The notes: generated by a model not told the origin, from the letters alone. DNA of 64,000 nucleotides from Paenibacillus plantiphilus (GCF_927798095.1 NZ_CAKMMF010000018.1:1-64000), one strand, 5' to 3'. Shown: positions 1-8,586, numbered from the stretch's first letter. A program made the numbers and translations.

Positions 1-115
1 AGCTTCCTTCAGATTCCACCTCACGATGGACACCCTTGCTCTTGGCTAATGGTTGGCAACTGCCAGCCCCCATAGCGGACTTTCACCGCCTAGCTACGCG
101 CCATGCGTGGCGCAC
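1..115 (-). mobile_element. Group II intron, 5' end (domain I), cut by window edge
   Basis: On the minus strand the segment opens with GTGCG (111-115), the group II intron 5' consensus. It continues with GGTGAAAGTCC and then CAAGGGTGTCC, TCGTGAGG and TCTGAAGGAAGC, which I recognise from bacterial group II intron domain I. The intron starts two to five bases after a strong terminator hairpin (121-152), which is the insertion habit of class C introns. The rest, including any reverse transcriptase/maturase, lies left of the window. Class C is inferred from the insertion site; group II is recognised from sequence. Confidence 0.8.
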
Positions 116-120
116 AATAA

Positions 121-152
121 AATCGCCTGACGGCAGCTGCCGCCAGGCGATT
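121..152 (-). terminator. Terminator hairpin and intron insertion site
   Basis: A 16-bp inverted repeat with one G-T mismatch (AATCGCCTG...CAGGCGATT) is followed on the minus strand by a T-rich run. It sits downstream of the small ORF at 195-452 and directly precedes the group II intron. Confidence 0.75.
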
Positions 153-194
153 ACAAGCTATGTAACTGCATGCAGGGCTTGCCTGCACTTAACA

Positions 195-452
195 TCAAGC
201 ATGTACAGGAATCGTTTCTTGAACTGGCCGGGACACTGCATAATTCGGTGACCCACCGCTGTCTTCTTGCAGATCCACAGCGCCTAGCTCCTCCTGCTTG
301 TTATCACATTGCTGATGATCACTATTCGAAACATCCATGGAATCATGAATGATTTTAGCTGTATCCATTTTGGAGCCTGTCACAATCTCAAATAAAACAC
401 CCACTAGCGCAACACGTCCTCGTCCATATAAATTTGCAGCTTTAAGCAGCAT
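195..452 (-). CDS. Small hypothetical protein behind a Fur box
   Basis: This is an 85-residue frame that I do not recognise. The N-terminal half is mildly hydrophobic and the C-terminal half is rich in D, E, Q and S. Support comes from context: a perfect Fur box lies 15 bp upstream of the first ATG and a strong terminator follows the stop. No good ribosome site precedes the ATG at 452. An internal ATG (29th codon) or GTG could be the true start, or the transcript could be non-coding. It would be expected to be expressed under iron limitation. Confidence 0.45.
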   Translation of the reverse strand: MLLKAANLYGRGRVALVGVLFEIVTGSKMDTAKIIHDSMDVSNSDHQQCDNKQEELGAVDLQEDSGGSPNYAVSRPVQETIPVHA

Positions 453-466
453 AGATTCATTTTAAT

Positions 467-481
467 TGATAATGATTATCA
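467..481 (-). promoter_or_regulatory. Fur box
   Basis: TGATAATGATTATCA is a perfect 7-1-7 palindrome identical to the Bacillus-type Fur consensus. It lies immediately upstream of the minus-strand ORF at 195-452. No gene reads away from it on the plus strand within the next 200 bp. Confidence 0.85.
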
Positions 482-642
482 GTGTCAATTAAAATAATTC
501 AAATGCTTTTACAAATATGGACAATAATTGAACAATTCACATACAAACAGACTGCTCCCACGAAGCAAATATTCTACTTCACAGGAACAGCCTCTTCATG
601 CATCCGTGTTAATGCTATTGTTCATCAAGTCAAGCTCAGAAT

Positions 643-1377
643 TCAGAGCTCGATAACCATTCCGCAATATGCGACTTCAATCTCTCCCTGATAGATCGCT
701 GCCACTTCCTCAGCAAGCTGCTCGACTTTGCCGAAGTGCGGCAAATGCGTCAGAACCACTTTTCTCACACCGGCCTCACGCGCCAACAGACCGACTTCCT
801 CTGCATTCATATGACCGTATTTCCTCGCGTCGCGTATATCGCTGTAGAAGGAGGTTTCCGCAATGAGCACATCGGCATCGGCACAATATTGTATTAGGGA
901 ATCATCATAGTAAGTATCCGCCGTATAGACAATCTTCAGGCCGTTCACTCGAATATCCATCCCCAGACAATACGCGCCGTGGAACGTCTTGAAGAACGTC
1001 ATTTGCAAACCTGCGCAGTCAACACGTTGCCCCGCCTCTATACGCCGGATTTCCGAGCCGCTCATCGATTTGAACGAAATCTGTTCCGCCTTCTCCCCAG
1101 CCATAAAGATGGGCAGCAGTTCCGAACGTCGTCCCAGATCCATATCAATGAGGCACGCATATTGCAAACAACCAAGATCAGCGATATGGTCATAGTGGCT
1201 ATGCGAAATAAAGACGTAATCCAGCTCATCCAATGTTTTATATTGCTGCAGCTTGGCCAGTACGCCGCTGCCGCAGTCAATGAGTATGTTGTGGCCTTCG
1301 TGTTCAATCAGATAGCCGGCAGTCGCTTCCCCAGCCTTCGGATAAGCACCCCAAGGTCCAAGCACCGTCATTCTCAT
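643..1377 (-). CDS. MBL-fold hydrolase, YhfI-like
   Basis: This is a 244-residue metallo-beta-lactamase-fold protein of the RNase Z-like branch. The zinc motif HSHYDH is at residues 59-64, with later ligands in FHG, the D of YTADTYY, and the H of LTHLPH near the C-terminus. The N-terminus resembles B. subtilis YhfI, whose substrate is not established. I chose the ATG at 1377 because it aligns with YhfI. The ATG six bases on (1371) has the better distance to AGGA, and the longer frame would run into the upstream gene. It starts 4 bp after the CoaD-like stop, so the two form an operon. Confidence 0.85.
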   Translation of the reverse strand: MRMTVLGPWGAYPKAGEATAGYLIEHEGHNILIDCGSGVLAKLQQYKTLDELDYVFISHSHYDHIADLGCLQYACLIDMDLGRRSELLPIFMAGEKAEQISFKSMSGSEIRRIEAGQRVDCAGLQMTFFKTFHGAYCLGMDIRVNGLKIVYTADTYYDDSLIQYCADADVLIAETSFYSDIRDARKYGHMNAEEVGLLAREAGVRKVVLTHLPHFGKVEQLAEEVAAIYQGEIEVAYCGMVIEL

Positions 1378-1381
1378 CGTC

Positions 1382-1873
1382 CTAACGCGCCCCCAATTCA
1401 TAGAGCAGCGCCAGCTGATAGGCATCTGGACTCATGTAATGACTAGCCAGCTCATGCTTGCCCGACTGGAAAAACATCCGTACGAGCGAGCTATTGGTCT
1501 GCATGTGCTGCGTATAGGGAGACAGGTAAACCGTTTCTGCCGCTGTTGTATTACGAATATATTGCTCCAACTGGAGCTCGTATTCCAAATCCGTTGCATT
1601 GCGAATGCCCCGAATGACTGCATCAATACGGTTCTCATTGATATAATCTGCGACGATGCCTTCGAAAGGCATAATAACAGTGCGATTAGCATATAGACTC
1701 GGTATGGAGCGTTCTACCAGCTCAGTCCGCTGCTCCAGTGTGAACAAATGATTCTTCGAGCGGTTATTAGCCACTACGATGTGCACCTGCTGAAATAGCT
1801 TGAATGCCCGTTCAATAACAGAGACATGGCCTAGTGTGATGGGATCGAAGCTTCCCGCGTATATAGCCTTCAT
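1382..1873 (-). CDS. Phosphopantetheine adenylyltransferase-like protein (CoaD family)
   Basis: This 163-residue nucleotidyltransferase belongs to the family that makes dephospho-CoA from phosphopantetheine and ATP. It has the N-terminal GSFDPITLGH signature, a lysine in the NRSKNHLF segment, and RGIRNATDLEYELQL, which matches the CoaD RGLR(A)xxDFEYE block. The usual ISSS near residue 128 is NSS here, and the C-terminus is diverged. CoaD normally sits after rsmD; here it pairs with an MBL hydrolase. It may be a second paralogue rather than the essential enzyme. The ATG follows TAGGAGGG at good distance. Confidence 0.8.
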   Translation of the reverse strand: MKAIYAGSFDPITLGHVSVIERAFKLFQQVHIVVANNRSKNHLFTLEQRTELVERSIPSLYANRTVIMPFEGIVADYINENRIDAVIRGIRNATDLEYELQLEQYIRNTTAAETVYLSPYTQHMQTNSSLVRMFFQSGKHELASHYMSPDAYQLALLYELGAR

Positions 1874-1984
1874 TAGCGCACCCTCCTATTCCCTCAAATT
1901 GTAACATTGCAGCTGCAATCGATCAATGTAACGCCCTGACAGGCACGGGCGCTGTGGTCGACCGACCGCCGTCATGCAGCGAAA

Positions 1985-2012
1985 CACCGCGCGCTGGGAG
2001 CTGCGCGCGGTG
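1985..2012. repeat. 28-bp GC-rich palindromic repeat, copy 1
   Basis: CACCGCGCGC and GCGCGCGGTG arms surround TGGGAGCT. A near-identical 28-bp copy lies at 18701-18728 and a decayed relative near 30755-30785. It is an intergenic hairpin of unknown role. Confidence 0.6.
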
Positions 2013-2069
2013 CGAAAGCGGGAACAAGAACAGCCGCCGATGGACACAAGCTGGAGCAGACGAGCGCTA

Positions 2070-2335
2070 ATGAGTGTAGATCGAGCTCAGACAGAGCGCA
2101 GAGCGAGGACAGAACGAGGACAGAGCGAAGTACAGACCGAGGACAGACCGAGCTCAGACGAGCTCAGAGCGAGTACAGACCGAGGACAGAACGAGGACAG
2201 AGCGAGGACAGAGCGAAGTACAGTACGAGCACAGACGAGCGCAGGCTATCGCTGACGAGGACAGACCCAGCTCAGACAGAGCGCAGGCTAGCACTGACGA
2301 GAACAGACCGAGCTCTCAGACAGAGCGCAGACTGG
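2070..2335. repeat. Minisatellite of GAGGACAGA/GCGA type
   Basis: Imperfect tandem units of about 10-14 bp (GAGGACAGAGCGA, GAGCTCAGACAGAGC and variants) fill this stretch. The frame through it gives a biased RTERGQ-type peptide without a ribosome site, so I treat it as non-coding. Confidence 0.7.
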
Positions 2336-2353
2336 AGTAGCGCATAAGTGCAC

Positions 2354-2538
2354 AACTGCGAAAATACAGTTCTTGTACCCCATATAGCTCCATTCCATAA
2401 AAGTTGCTGCAATAATCACTCAAATATCTCCGTTGCCCAAGTAATCAACGCTTTTTGGGTTTAGTTGCTGTATTTTTGCAGCTACAAGGCGTAATTTTAG
2501 CCACTTCCAGCTTTTTTGCTGCACTTTCACTTTTGCAG
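2354..2538. repeat. TGCAAAAATACA interspersed element, copy 1 (diverged)
   Basis: This copy has an outer ACTGCGAAAATACA box, an internal CAAATATCTCC segment, TGCTGTATTTTTGCAG in inverted orientation, and an outer TTTTGCAGT. The same order of blocks occurs at 30803-30981 and 48322-48500, both 179 bp. This copy is 185 bp and the most diverged. Confidence 0.65.
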
Positions 2539-2773
2539 TAATGACGAACGGTTTGCAACAACCACCTGCCGTACTCTCAGCAGCGCTGAACGGCATCTGA
2601 CCATTCTCCTTAATCGCGCCAGCGCAGCCACTGGCGGGCACGCTATGGCTCACTGACGGGCACACTCAGGCACTGGTCGGCACACAAACTAGCACAAACT
2701 AGCACAAACAAACACAAGCAGGCGCAAGGCGCACAGCAGCAAATAGAGCGCTCCCCTAACGATATCAGTCAAA

Positions 2774-2815
2774 AAGGCTGTCCGAAAGTAGTTGCAACTA
2801 CTTTCGGACAGCCTT
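2774..2815 (-). terminator. Perfect 21-bp-arm terminator hairpin
   Basis: This is a 42-bp perfect palindrome (AAGGCTGTCCGAAAG...), with TTTTT following on the minus strand. It ends the oxidoreductase transcript. Confidence 0.85.
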
Positions 2816-2842
2816 GATCTGTAAATATATAAAAATCCCTGC

Positions 2843-3862
2843 TTACAGATTAATAATTCTGCCTGTCTCTTGCGATTCGAATGCAGCCAGAATGACCGCC
2901 AGCGATTTGCGGCCTTCTTCGCCAGAGATGCTTGGCGTCGTATTCGTCAGGATGCTGTCAACGAAGGCGTCGATAATTCCGCTTGTTTCTTGTCTTTCAT
3001 TGGTAGCGATAGCGCCAACATTGTAACGGTTGACCTCGCCGTTGCGAAGCTCAACAATAACCTGATCATGCGGATCCGTTCCGATCTTCATAACACCATT
3101 CTCGCACCAGAGAATCGTGCTGTTATCTTCGCCCTTGTAATACGTCCAGCTCGCTACCAGCGTGCCGATCGCACCGCTCTTCATGCGGAGAAGGCAGGAA
3201 GAGTTATCATCCACCTCAGTATCCTTCTTGTCCAGCGTGCCGATAAATCCAGTTACTTGCGCTACCTCATCTTCGAGCAAATACCGAATCAAATCAGACT
3301 TATGCACGCCAAGATCGCCCATAGCGCCCATAATAGCTTCCTCTTTGCGGAAGAACCAGCTTCCAGCTCCGTCAAGGCTCCAGCCCTCCGGCCCCGGATG
3401 TCCGAAGGTCGTACGGAATGTCAGCACCTTGCCCAGCACGCCGCTCTGCAAAATTTCCTTGGCCTTCACATGCGGCGGCATCATGCGCTGGTTGTGGCCA
3501 ACCATCAAATTAACGCCATTGTTGGCAGCAGCATCAATCATCGCCACTGCTTCCTCATCGCTAACTGCCATCGGCTTCTCAACGAGCACATGAGCGCCCT
3601 TGTTCGCTGCCGCAATTGAAGCAGGCGCATGCAGGTAGTTCGGCGTACATACGCTGACGGCATCGGGCTTCAGCTCGCTGAGCATATCTTCATAATTAGC
3701 GAATGCTTGAGCGCCGAATCGATTCGCATAGTTCTGAGCGCGCTCCAGATTCGGATCGCAGAAAGCGATTAACTCCACATTCGGGTTCGATGCATATTCC
3801 GGAATATGTCTTCTTTCGGCAATCGCTCCGCAGCCGATAACTGCAACTTTAATTTTATTCAT
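2843..3862 (-). CDS. Gfo/Idh/MocA family NAD(P)-dependent oxidoreductase
   Basis: This 339-residue sugar or inositol-type dehydrogenase has an N-terminal Rossmann fold (VIGCGAIAE at 8-16) and the family EKP motif at 95-97. GDLGVHKSDLIRYL in the second domain supplies the catalytic D/H pair. The substrate cannot be read from sequence. It lies 49 bp downstream of a sugar phosphate isomerase/epimerase gene on the same strand. That pairing usually means catabolism or epimerisation of a sugar or cyclitol. The divergent AraC gene at 4804 is the likely regulator. Confidence 0.9.
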   Translation of the reverse strand: MNKIKVAVIGCGAIAERRHIPEYASNPNVELIAFCDPNLERAQNYANRFGAQAFANYEDMLSELKPDAVSVCTPNYLHAPASIAAANKGAHVLVEKPMAVSDEEAVAMIDAAANNGVNLMVGHNQRMMPPHVKAKEILQSGVLGKVLTFRTTFGHPGPEGWSLDGAGSWFFRKEEAIMGAMGDLGVHKSDLIRYLLEDEVAQVTGFIGTLDKKDTEVDDNSSCLLRMKSGAIGTLVASWTYYKGEDNSTILWCENGVMKIGTDPHDQVIVELRNGEVNRYNVGAIATNERQETSGIIDAFVDSILTNTTPSISGEEGRKSLAVILAAFESQETGRIINL

Positions 3863-3911
3863 TGTAAAATATGGCTCCTCTTAATATGATAGTTTATTTG
3901 ATAACACTATC

Positions 3912-4679
3912 TTAACCTGTATGGCCGTTCGCTTTCAACCATTCAATACTTGTTCTGACCGAGTCAAGAGGAGGATTCGCGCAATGATCCTGTTCCACGA
4001 TCAGCCATTCCACATCTGCCTGCCGAGCCGCAGCGATAATATCATTCAACGCCAGGTCCCCTTGACCAAGTTCAACAGTGTCAATCTCGGCGCCAGGCTC
4101 GCCCTTGCGGAAATCCTTCAGATGCAGCAGCGGCAGACGTCCCTTGTACTTGGCAATATAAGCGAGCGGGTCCTGCCCCGAATATTGCACCCAGCCGATA
4201 TCCATTTCCACTTTTAGCAAATCCGCAGCAACTTGACTATACATCGCATCAAAAATATATTCTCCATCCATTCGGCTGGCAAATTCAAAATCATGATTAT
4301 GATAAGCGAATTGCAGCCCTTCCTTACGCAGCCGCTCTCCAAATTCCGTGAATTGCTTGAAAATATCGCGCCAGAACGGTTCCCCGCCACTATGCTGCTC
4401 TTCTGTAAAATACGGACAGACAACATAGCGGGCTCCAACGGTTTTCAAATAAGCGATTTCTTCCTCCATATTTTCTTGCAGTCGTTGAAAGCTCACATGA
4501 CTTCCGAAAGCCTCCAAACCCAGATCCTGCAGCAAATCACGCATGGCCTCCGCTGACGCATCGCCATACCCCGCGAATTCAATTCCTTCATAGCCCATTT
4601 CCGCAACCTGACGAAGCGTCCCTTCAAAATCTCTTTCCGTATCGTCGCGCAGCGTGTACATTTGCAGCCCGAGTTTCAT
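3912..4679 (-). CDS. Sugar phosphate isomerase/epimerase, TIM barrel
   Basis: This 255-residue protein belongs to the xylose isomerase-like/AP endonuclease 2 barrel family. Metal-ligand and barrel signatures include YHNHDFEF, MDIGWVQYSG, LLHLKDF and LIVEQDHC. I chose the ATG at 4679 because GGAGG stands 9 bases upstream; a GTG three codons earlier overlaps that site. It is the first gene of a pair with the Gfo/Idh/MocA oxidoreductase. The substrate is unknown, and inosose or keto-sugar isomerisation is typical of such pairs. Confidence 0.88.
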   Translation of the reverse strand: MKLGLQMYTLRDDTERDFEGTLRQVAEMGYEGIEFAGYGDASAEAMRDLLQDLGLEAFGSHVSFQRLQENMEEEIAYLKTVGARYVVCPYFTEEQHSGGEPFWRDIFKQFTEFGERLRKEGLQFAYHNHDFEFASRMDGEYIFDAMYSQVAADLLKVEMDIGWVQYSGQDPLAYIAKYKGRLPLLHLKDFRKGEPGAEIDTVELGQGDLALNDIIAAARQADVEWLIVEQDHCANPPLDSVRTSIEWLKANGHTG

Positions 4680-4803
4680 CCTGATCACCCTCCGTTTTCA
4701 CTTTACCGATCTGATACTAATTTTAATGGAAATGGCTTTATATGTGGATGTATAATATAATAATGACATGAACAATATTGCTATCAATAAAGGAGTCAGA
4801 GCG

Positions 4804-5592
4804 ATGTCCACAGAAATTCTGAGCTGCAGCTTCTCCTATCATTCCACTCCTTTCCAGATAGGGTATGAGGAAGCATTGTCTACCTATTTGTTGCGCCTCC
4901 AAACAGAGGGTTCATGCCAAGCGCTGGTCGATGGAAGAATGACCCTAATTGAAACCGGCGATTTGCTGCTGTACAAGCCCGGCGACCCCTATCATCTTAA
5001 TGTTGTCAGCACGGACGGCAGCGCGACCGTATCCAGCGGCGATTATTATGTAATCTGCAATGGTCCGTGGCTGGACGAGTGGTGGCGCCGCAGAGAGCGG
5101 TCCCAGAAGGTCAAGGTCGTCCCTGATGAGCGGCTGCTGTCCATCTGGCGGGCGTTGATCCTGGAGAAACGCCGGTTTGAGGAAGAGGACCCGGAGCTTG
5201 CCGATTATCTACTCCGCTCACTATGTCTGGCCGTGGACCGCTCCATCAATACGCAATCCGCACTAAAGGGCAGATCCTTCGTCGCAACGCGAATGAAGAA
5301 CTTTATCGATGAACAGGCAGGCACATCCTTCTCCTTGCAGGATATCGCCGATCATGTCGGACTCAGCGTCTCCAGAACGGTTCACCTGTTTAAGGATTGC
5401 TTCGGCATAACCATTATTCAATATACCCAAAATGTCCGTTTATCAATGGCTATCGAACGGATGAAATACAGCACGATGTCGCTGGAGAATATTGCCGAGA
5501 CTTGCGGCTTCGGCAGCTACTCGTATTTTTTCCGCATCTTCCGGGGCAAATATGGCGTATCGCCAGCGGTTTACAGGGAGCAGGAGAAATAA
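4804..5592 (+). CDS. AraC family transcriptional regulator
   Basis: This 262-residue regulator has an N-terminal cupin-like sensor (GDLLLYKPGDPYHL) and a C-terminal double helix-turn-helix from about residue 165. The end is typical of the family: IAETCGFGSYSYFFRIFRGKYGVSPAVYR. The ATG at 4804 follows AAAGGAG at 9 bases and is preferred over one 12 codons upstream. It is divergent from the isomerase/oxidoreductase pair with a 124-bp shared promoter region, which makes that pair the likely target. Confidence 0.9.
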   Translation: MSTEILSCSFSYHSTPFQIGYEEALSTYLLRLQTEGSCQALVDGRMTLIETGDLLLYKPGDPYHLNVVSTDGSATVSSGDYYVICNGPWLDEWWRRRERSQKVKVVPDERLLSIWRALILEKRRFEEEDPELADYLLRSLCLAVDRSINTQSALKGRSFVATRMKNFIDEQAGTSFSLQDIADHVGLSVSRTVHLFKDCFGITIIQYTQNVRLSMAIERMKYSTMSLENIAETCGFGSYSYFFRIFRGKYGVSPAVYREQEK

Positions 5593-5605
5593 GATTGGCA
5601 TAAAA

Positions 5606-5693
5606 AATAAACACGTCCTATTCAAGCGGACCACGCTTGCTTGCGCGAATAACGCAGCTTGTGGTCGCCGGCTTGAATGAAGGCGTGTTTATT
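5606..5693. terminator. Long bidirectional-type hairpin
   Basis: The arms AATAAACACG / CGTGTTTATT enclose paired TTCAAGC / GCTTGAA and GGACCAC / GTGGTC blocks. A T-run follows on the minus strand, so it can end the small membrane-protein gene at 5757. It also lies just after the AraC stop. Confidence 0.6.
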
Positions 5694-5756
5694 AGATGCC
5701 GCTTTCCTGATTTGAAGCAGAATCTCATATTTTGACCCTTGCTCAATCGTTTGACT

Positions 5757-6011
5757 TTAACTTTTAACCCGATTATTCATTTTCATGCCATGTAGAATGT
5801 AACCAAATGATACAATAATATATAAAATAAAAACTAAAAAACCGTTCAAACTCATCTCATTCGGCATAATAATTCCTAGTGTCGCACTAATAAAAGCGAC
5901 AATTAGGTTAAAAACAATCAAATGATACGGCTTTTTTTTCCTATCCTTGAGAAAAACAGTGAGTAAGAAAAATATGATTGCCGCTGTAGCAACAAAAATA
6001 AATGCTGACAT
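5757..6011 (-). CDS. Small membrane protein, three predicted segments
   Basis: This is an 84-residue hydrophobic protein. Segments at about residues 3-20, 30-47 and 55-72 are separated by the basic DRKKKP loop, and the tail is basic. I do not recognise the family. The ATG at 6011 is chosen for GGAGG eight bases upstream; an earlier start would put charged residues in front of the first segment. It is monocistronic, flanked by hairpins on both sides. Confidence 0.65.
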   Translation of the reverse strand: MSAFIFVATAAIIFFLLTVFLKDRKKKPYHLIVFNLIVAFISATLGIIMPNEMSLNGFLVFILYIIVSFGYILHGMKMNNRVKS

Positions 6012-6195
6012 TTGACGCCCTCCAAATTTAGAATAGGGGGAAGAGGCATAACCTCGCAAGTTCCCCTTGCTATCTATAGCCCCATTCTTTGTTTGTTCAT
6101 AATCATACTATACTAAAAAATACACATAATATGTCATAATTTGAAGGCAGGTGTGAATGTAAGATTATTTTATTACGCTCTCACTGAGCAAAAAA

Positions 6196-6241
6196 ATCCT
6201 GATTCTAACTGCCAAACCATGTTTGGCAGTCGAATCAGGAT
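6196..6241 (-). terminator. Terminator of the NAD-salvage operon
   Basis: An ATCCTGATTC / GAATCAGGAT outer stem and an ACTGCCAAAC / GTTTGGCAGT inner stem are followed by seven T on the minus strand. Confidence 0.9.
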
Positions 6242-6257
6242 GCAGGATCAATCCGAT

Positions 6258-7748
6258 TTACAAATTCCCCAGCACATTCGCCCGAATCTCGGCCAACGTC
6301 TGGTCACGCAGAAGCTTGCCGTCCTCGAATACGATTTCCAGCAAATCTGCCGCTTCCTTGCTTTGATACTCCGCAACGCTAAGATTGTCGATATAATCGA
6401 TCCGGCCATTCTCCTCCGTAACCAACACCAATCCGGTTTGCGACTTCTTGAAGTTGCCGCTGTCCGTTACAGGGTCCTTATAGATCTTGCGTTCCTCTCC
6501 ATTCACGATCGTGAACGTCGATTTCAGCGCGAAGCCGAATGTATCGCGGGTATTATACTGATACGTGTACGAGCCGATGCCGTAGACCATGTTCGTCGAA
6601 GCGAAGCCTTTGGCCGCCAGCTTCTCGCAAATTTCCCGGCAGCGGCTCAGCGTAATGGCGTCCCCGTAGATCGCGCCGATATGGCTGTCCAGCTGCTTGT
6701 AGCCCTTCTCCGTCATCGTCCCACCGAAAATCTCCCACAGAATTTCAATGACGCCTTTGCGCGCCGATTCGTTGTCCGATTCTGGATCACCGCAAATGAT
6801 TCTCACAGGGTCGCCGCTATCCGGGCGGATGACAACTCTGCCGTCACGGGCCAGAATATCCTCTTTGAGCCCCCGAATAACAACGTTCAGCACGCTCCAC
6901 AAATCCCATGTGTCCGAGACGATCGATACGAATCCGCTCGGATAAACCTCGTTGATCAAATATTTGTACGATGCCATCTCGTCCTTGCCATGCGCGCACA
7001 TAACACTATGCTCGGTCGCCGGAATCGATGTCCCTACCAATTCCTTCTCCATATTCGCGCCATAGTAATCTTCCAAATATAGAATAGCCGGAATCGTATC
7101 CGTTCCTGTGAACGACAGCAGATGCCCTCCGCCGCTGCTCTTGGCCGCTTCCAGCGAGCTCATGCCGCGCATCGAGAAGTCATGTCCCTGGAAGGGAACG
7201 CCCGACGTATCGCCATTCGTCTCTCTGCCATATTGCTCAAGAATTTTGCGATATTCAAAAGCTAGCGTTGCACTCGTAGCAGGCATCCACAGCTGGCACG
7301 ACATCAACGTCTCCAAATAATTCGTCAGCCAGAAGAACTCCGGCCGCGTATTCTCAATGGTCAGCATCGGCACCTTGACGGGGACGAGCGTGCCTTCCCT
7401 GATCGCTTTAATTCTGATCGGCATATAGCCCAGATCATGCAGCTCCTCAATGTGCGAAGCATCAGGCGACTGGACGCCCAGCGCGTATTGAAGCACTCTT
7501 CGATATTCTGCCGCAACCTCCTCCCGCGTCCTGCTGAAGAAATGCTCGTTAAAGTAATCGATCAAATATTCCTTAATAAAAGCTTGGAAGCCAAAGGCTA
7601 CAACCTCGTTCATATTCTCAAGCCGGCTCGTTCTAGCCGTCCAGGTCGAGTAGACCGTCTCCGTTCCCTTCGGATATTGATTCTTATGGCTCACCTTATA
7701 GAAATCACATAGCAGTGTCGCAGGATAAACAAAATTGCGCGTTGTCAT
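6258..7748 (-). CDS. nadV: Nicotinamide phosphoribosyltransferase (NadV/NAMPT type)
   Basis: This 496-residue enzyme joins nicotinamide and PRPP to give NMN, the first step of two-step NAD salvage. Family landmarks are DFYKVSH (15-21), TGTD (214-217), the TEHS block with H247, SDTWDLW (278-284), RPDSGDP (308-314) and GAIYGDAI (358-365). Length and motifs fit NAMPT rather than the nicotinate enzyme. AGGAGG lies within the end of the upstream prs gene and only one base separates stop and start, so the two are translationally coupled. The upstream PRPP synthetase supplies its co-substrate. Confidence 0.93.
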   Translation of the reverse strand: MTTRNFVYPATLLCDFYKVSHKNQYPKGTETVYSTWTARTSRLENMNEVVAFGFQAFIKEYLIDYFNEHFFSRTREEVAAEYRRVLQYALGVQSPDASHIEELHDLGYMPIRIKAIREGTLVPVKVPMLTIENTRPEFFWLTNYLETLMSCQLWMPATSATLAFEYRKILEQYGRETNGDTSGVPFQGHDFSMRGMSSLEAAKSSGGGHLLSFTGTDTIPAILYLEDYYGANMEKELVGTSIPATEHSVMCAHGKDEMASYKYLINEVYPSGFVSIVSDTWDLWSVLNVVIRGLKEDILARDGRVVIRPDSGDPVRIICGDPESDNESARKGVIEILWEIFGGTMTEKGYKQLDSHIGAIYGDAITLSRCREICEKLAAKGFASTNMVYGIGSYTYQYNTRDTFGFALKSTFTIVNGEERKIYKDPVTDSGNFKKSQTGLVLVTEENGRIDYIDNLSVAEYQSKEAADLLEIVFEDGKLLRDQTLAEIRANVLGNL

Positions 7749-7749
7749 A

Positions 7750-8586
7750 TTAATAACCTCCTAATGGAAACACTTTTATAACGTCATGCTCCGACTCAGT
7801 CCCAGGCTCCGGCTGCTCCAGAATCGAATCCGTCGTAAATACTCTATCAATGAAATCGGCATTCAGCAGCTTTCCTTCATATATCGAGTTCTCGCAATGG
7901 CCGACCAGCAAGTAAATCTGTGCTGCTCCGATCTCCTTCAGCTTCTCAGCGCTCATCAAGAACGTTCCGCCATACGAGCATAGATCATCAACAATGATTG
8001 CCTTGAAGCCCTTCTTGCTGTCATCCACCTTGCCGACAATATCAAGCTGCATGATCTGCCCGGTCTGGAAGTCCCGCACCTTAAAGCCAACAAGCCCCTT
8101 ATAGCCCTTGACCTTGCTATAGCGCTTCTGTGCGCCTGCATCCGGGAAGAACAGATAGTCCTCCTCCAAGTTGAAATTCACTTCCGCAGCGACTCTTTCC
8201 AGCAGCTCGACCGATGGATACACAGCGCGGCTCTTGTTCAGCAGAGCCAGCGTAACATCCGAATGCGGCTCAATAACCGTAACCGTATCGAACTGCAGCG
8301 TATTGATGAAATCAGCCACATATTTCAGCGTGAATACCGATGAGCCCTCCACCCGGTCCATGCGGCTGTAAGGCATATAATAAATGACGAGGCGTGCGCG
8401 GAAGCCATGATCATCCAGAAATCTTTTCACAAACATCAGTCCGATCAGATCACCGTCATGCCTGTATTTGAACGCAACGGTGTTGGGACCATCCACTGCC
8501 GCTTGAAGCATTTGCTCTCCATTCACTAACGTCTCCCCATTGGGAAAAAGCTTGTTCTCCAGCTTCGTTTCATTCAGCCAAATCAC
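7750..8586 (-). CDS. prs: Ribose-phosphate pyrophosphokinase, short NAD-salvage type
   Basis: This 278-residue PRPP synthetase homologue resembles the short versions found beside nadV in phage and bacterial NAD operons. Visible motifs are PYSRMDR (72-78), EPHSD (106-110) and the PRPP-binding loop IVDDLCSYGGTF (198-209). I chose GTG at 8586 because AGGAGA stands nine bases before it and the protein then starts VIWLNETKLE. In-frame ATGs further upstream (8625, 8619) lack a ribosome site and overlap no conserved region. It is the middle gene of the operon and supplies PRPP to NadV. Confidence 0.88.
   Translation of the reverse strand: MIWLNETKLENKLFPNGETLVNGEQMLQAAVDGPNTVAFKYRHDGDLIGLMFVKRFLDDHGFRARLVIYYMPYSRMDRVEGSSVFTLKYVADFINTLQFDTVTVIEPHSDVTLALLNKSRAVYPSVELLERVAAEVNFNLEEDYLFFPDAGAQKRYSKVKGYKGLVGFKVRDFQTGQIMQLDIVGKVDDSKKGFKAIIVDDLCSYGGTFLMSAEKLKEIGAAQIYLLVGHCENSIYEGKLLNADFIDRVFTTDSILEQPEPGTESEHDVIKVFPLGGY

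Larger units (their letters stand above)
1874..2842. other. 969-bp gene-free region made of repeats
   Basis: It holds, in order, the promoter side of the coaD-like operon, a 28-bp GC palindrome (1985-2012), a GAGGACAGA-type minisatellite (about 2070-2330), a copy of the TGCAAAAATACA element (2354-2538), short CACAAACTAG repeats near 2690, and a terminator (2774-2815). I see no convincing gene. Open frames here are repeat artefacts without ribosome sites. Confidence 0.75.

Noticed and set aside
1974-2255. Plus-strand 93-residue charged repeat peptide.
   Set aside because: It is a product of the GAGGACAGA minisatellite with no ribosome site.
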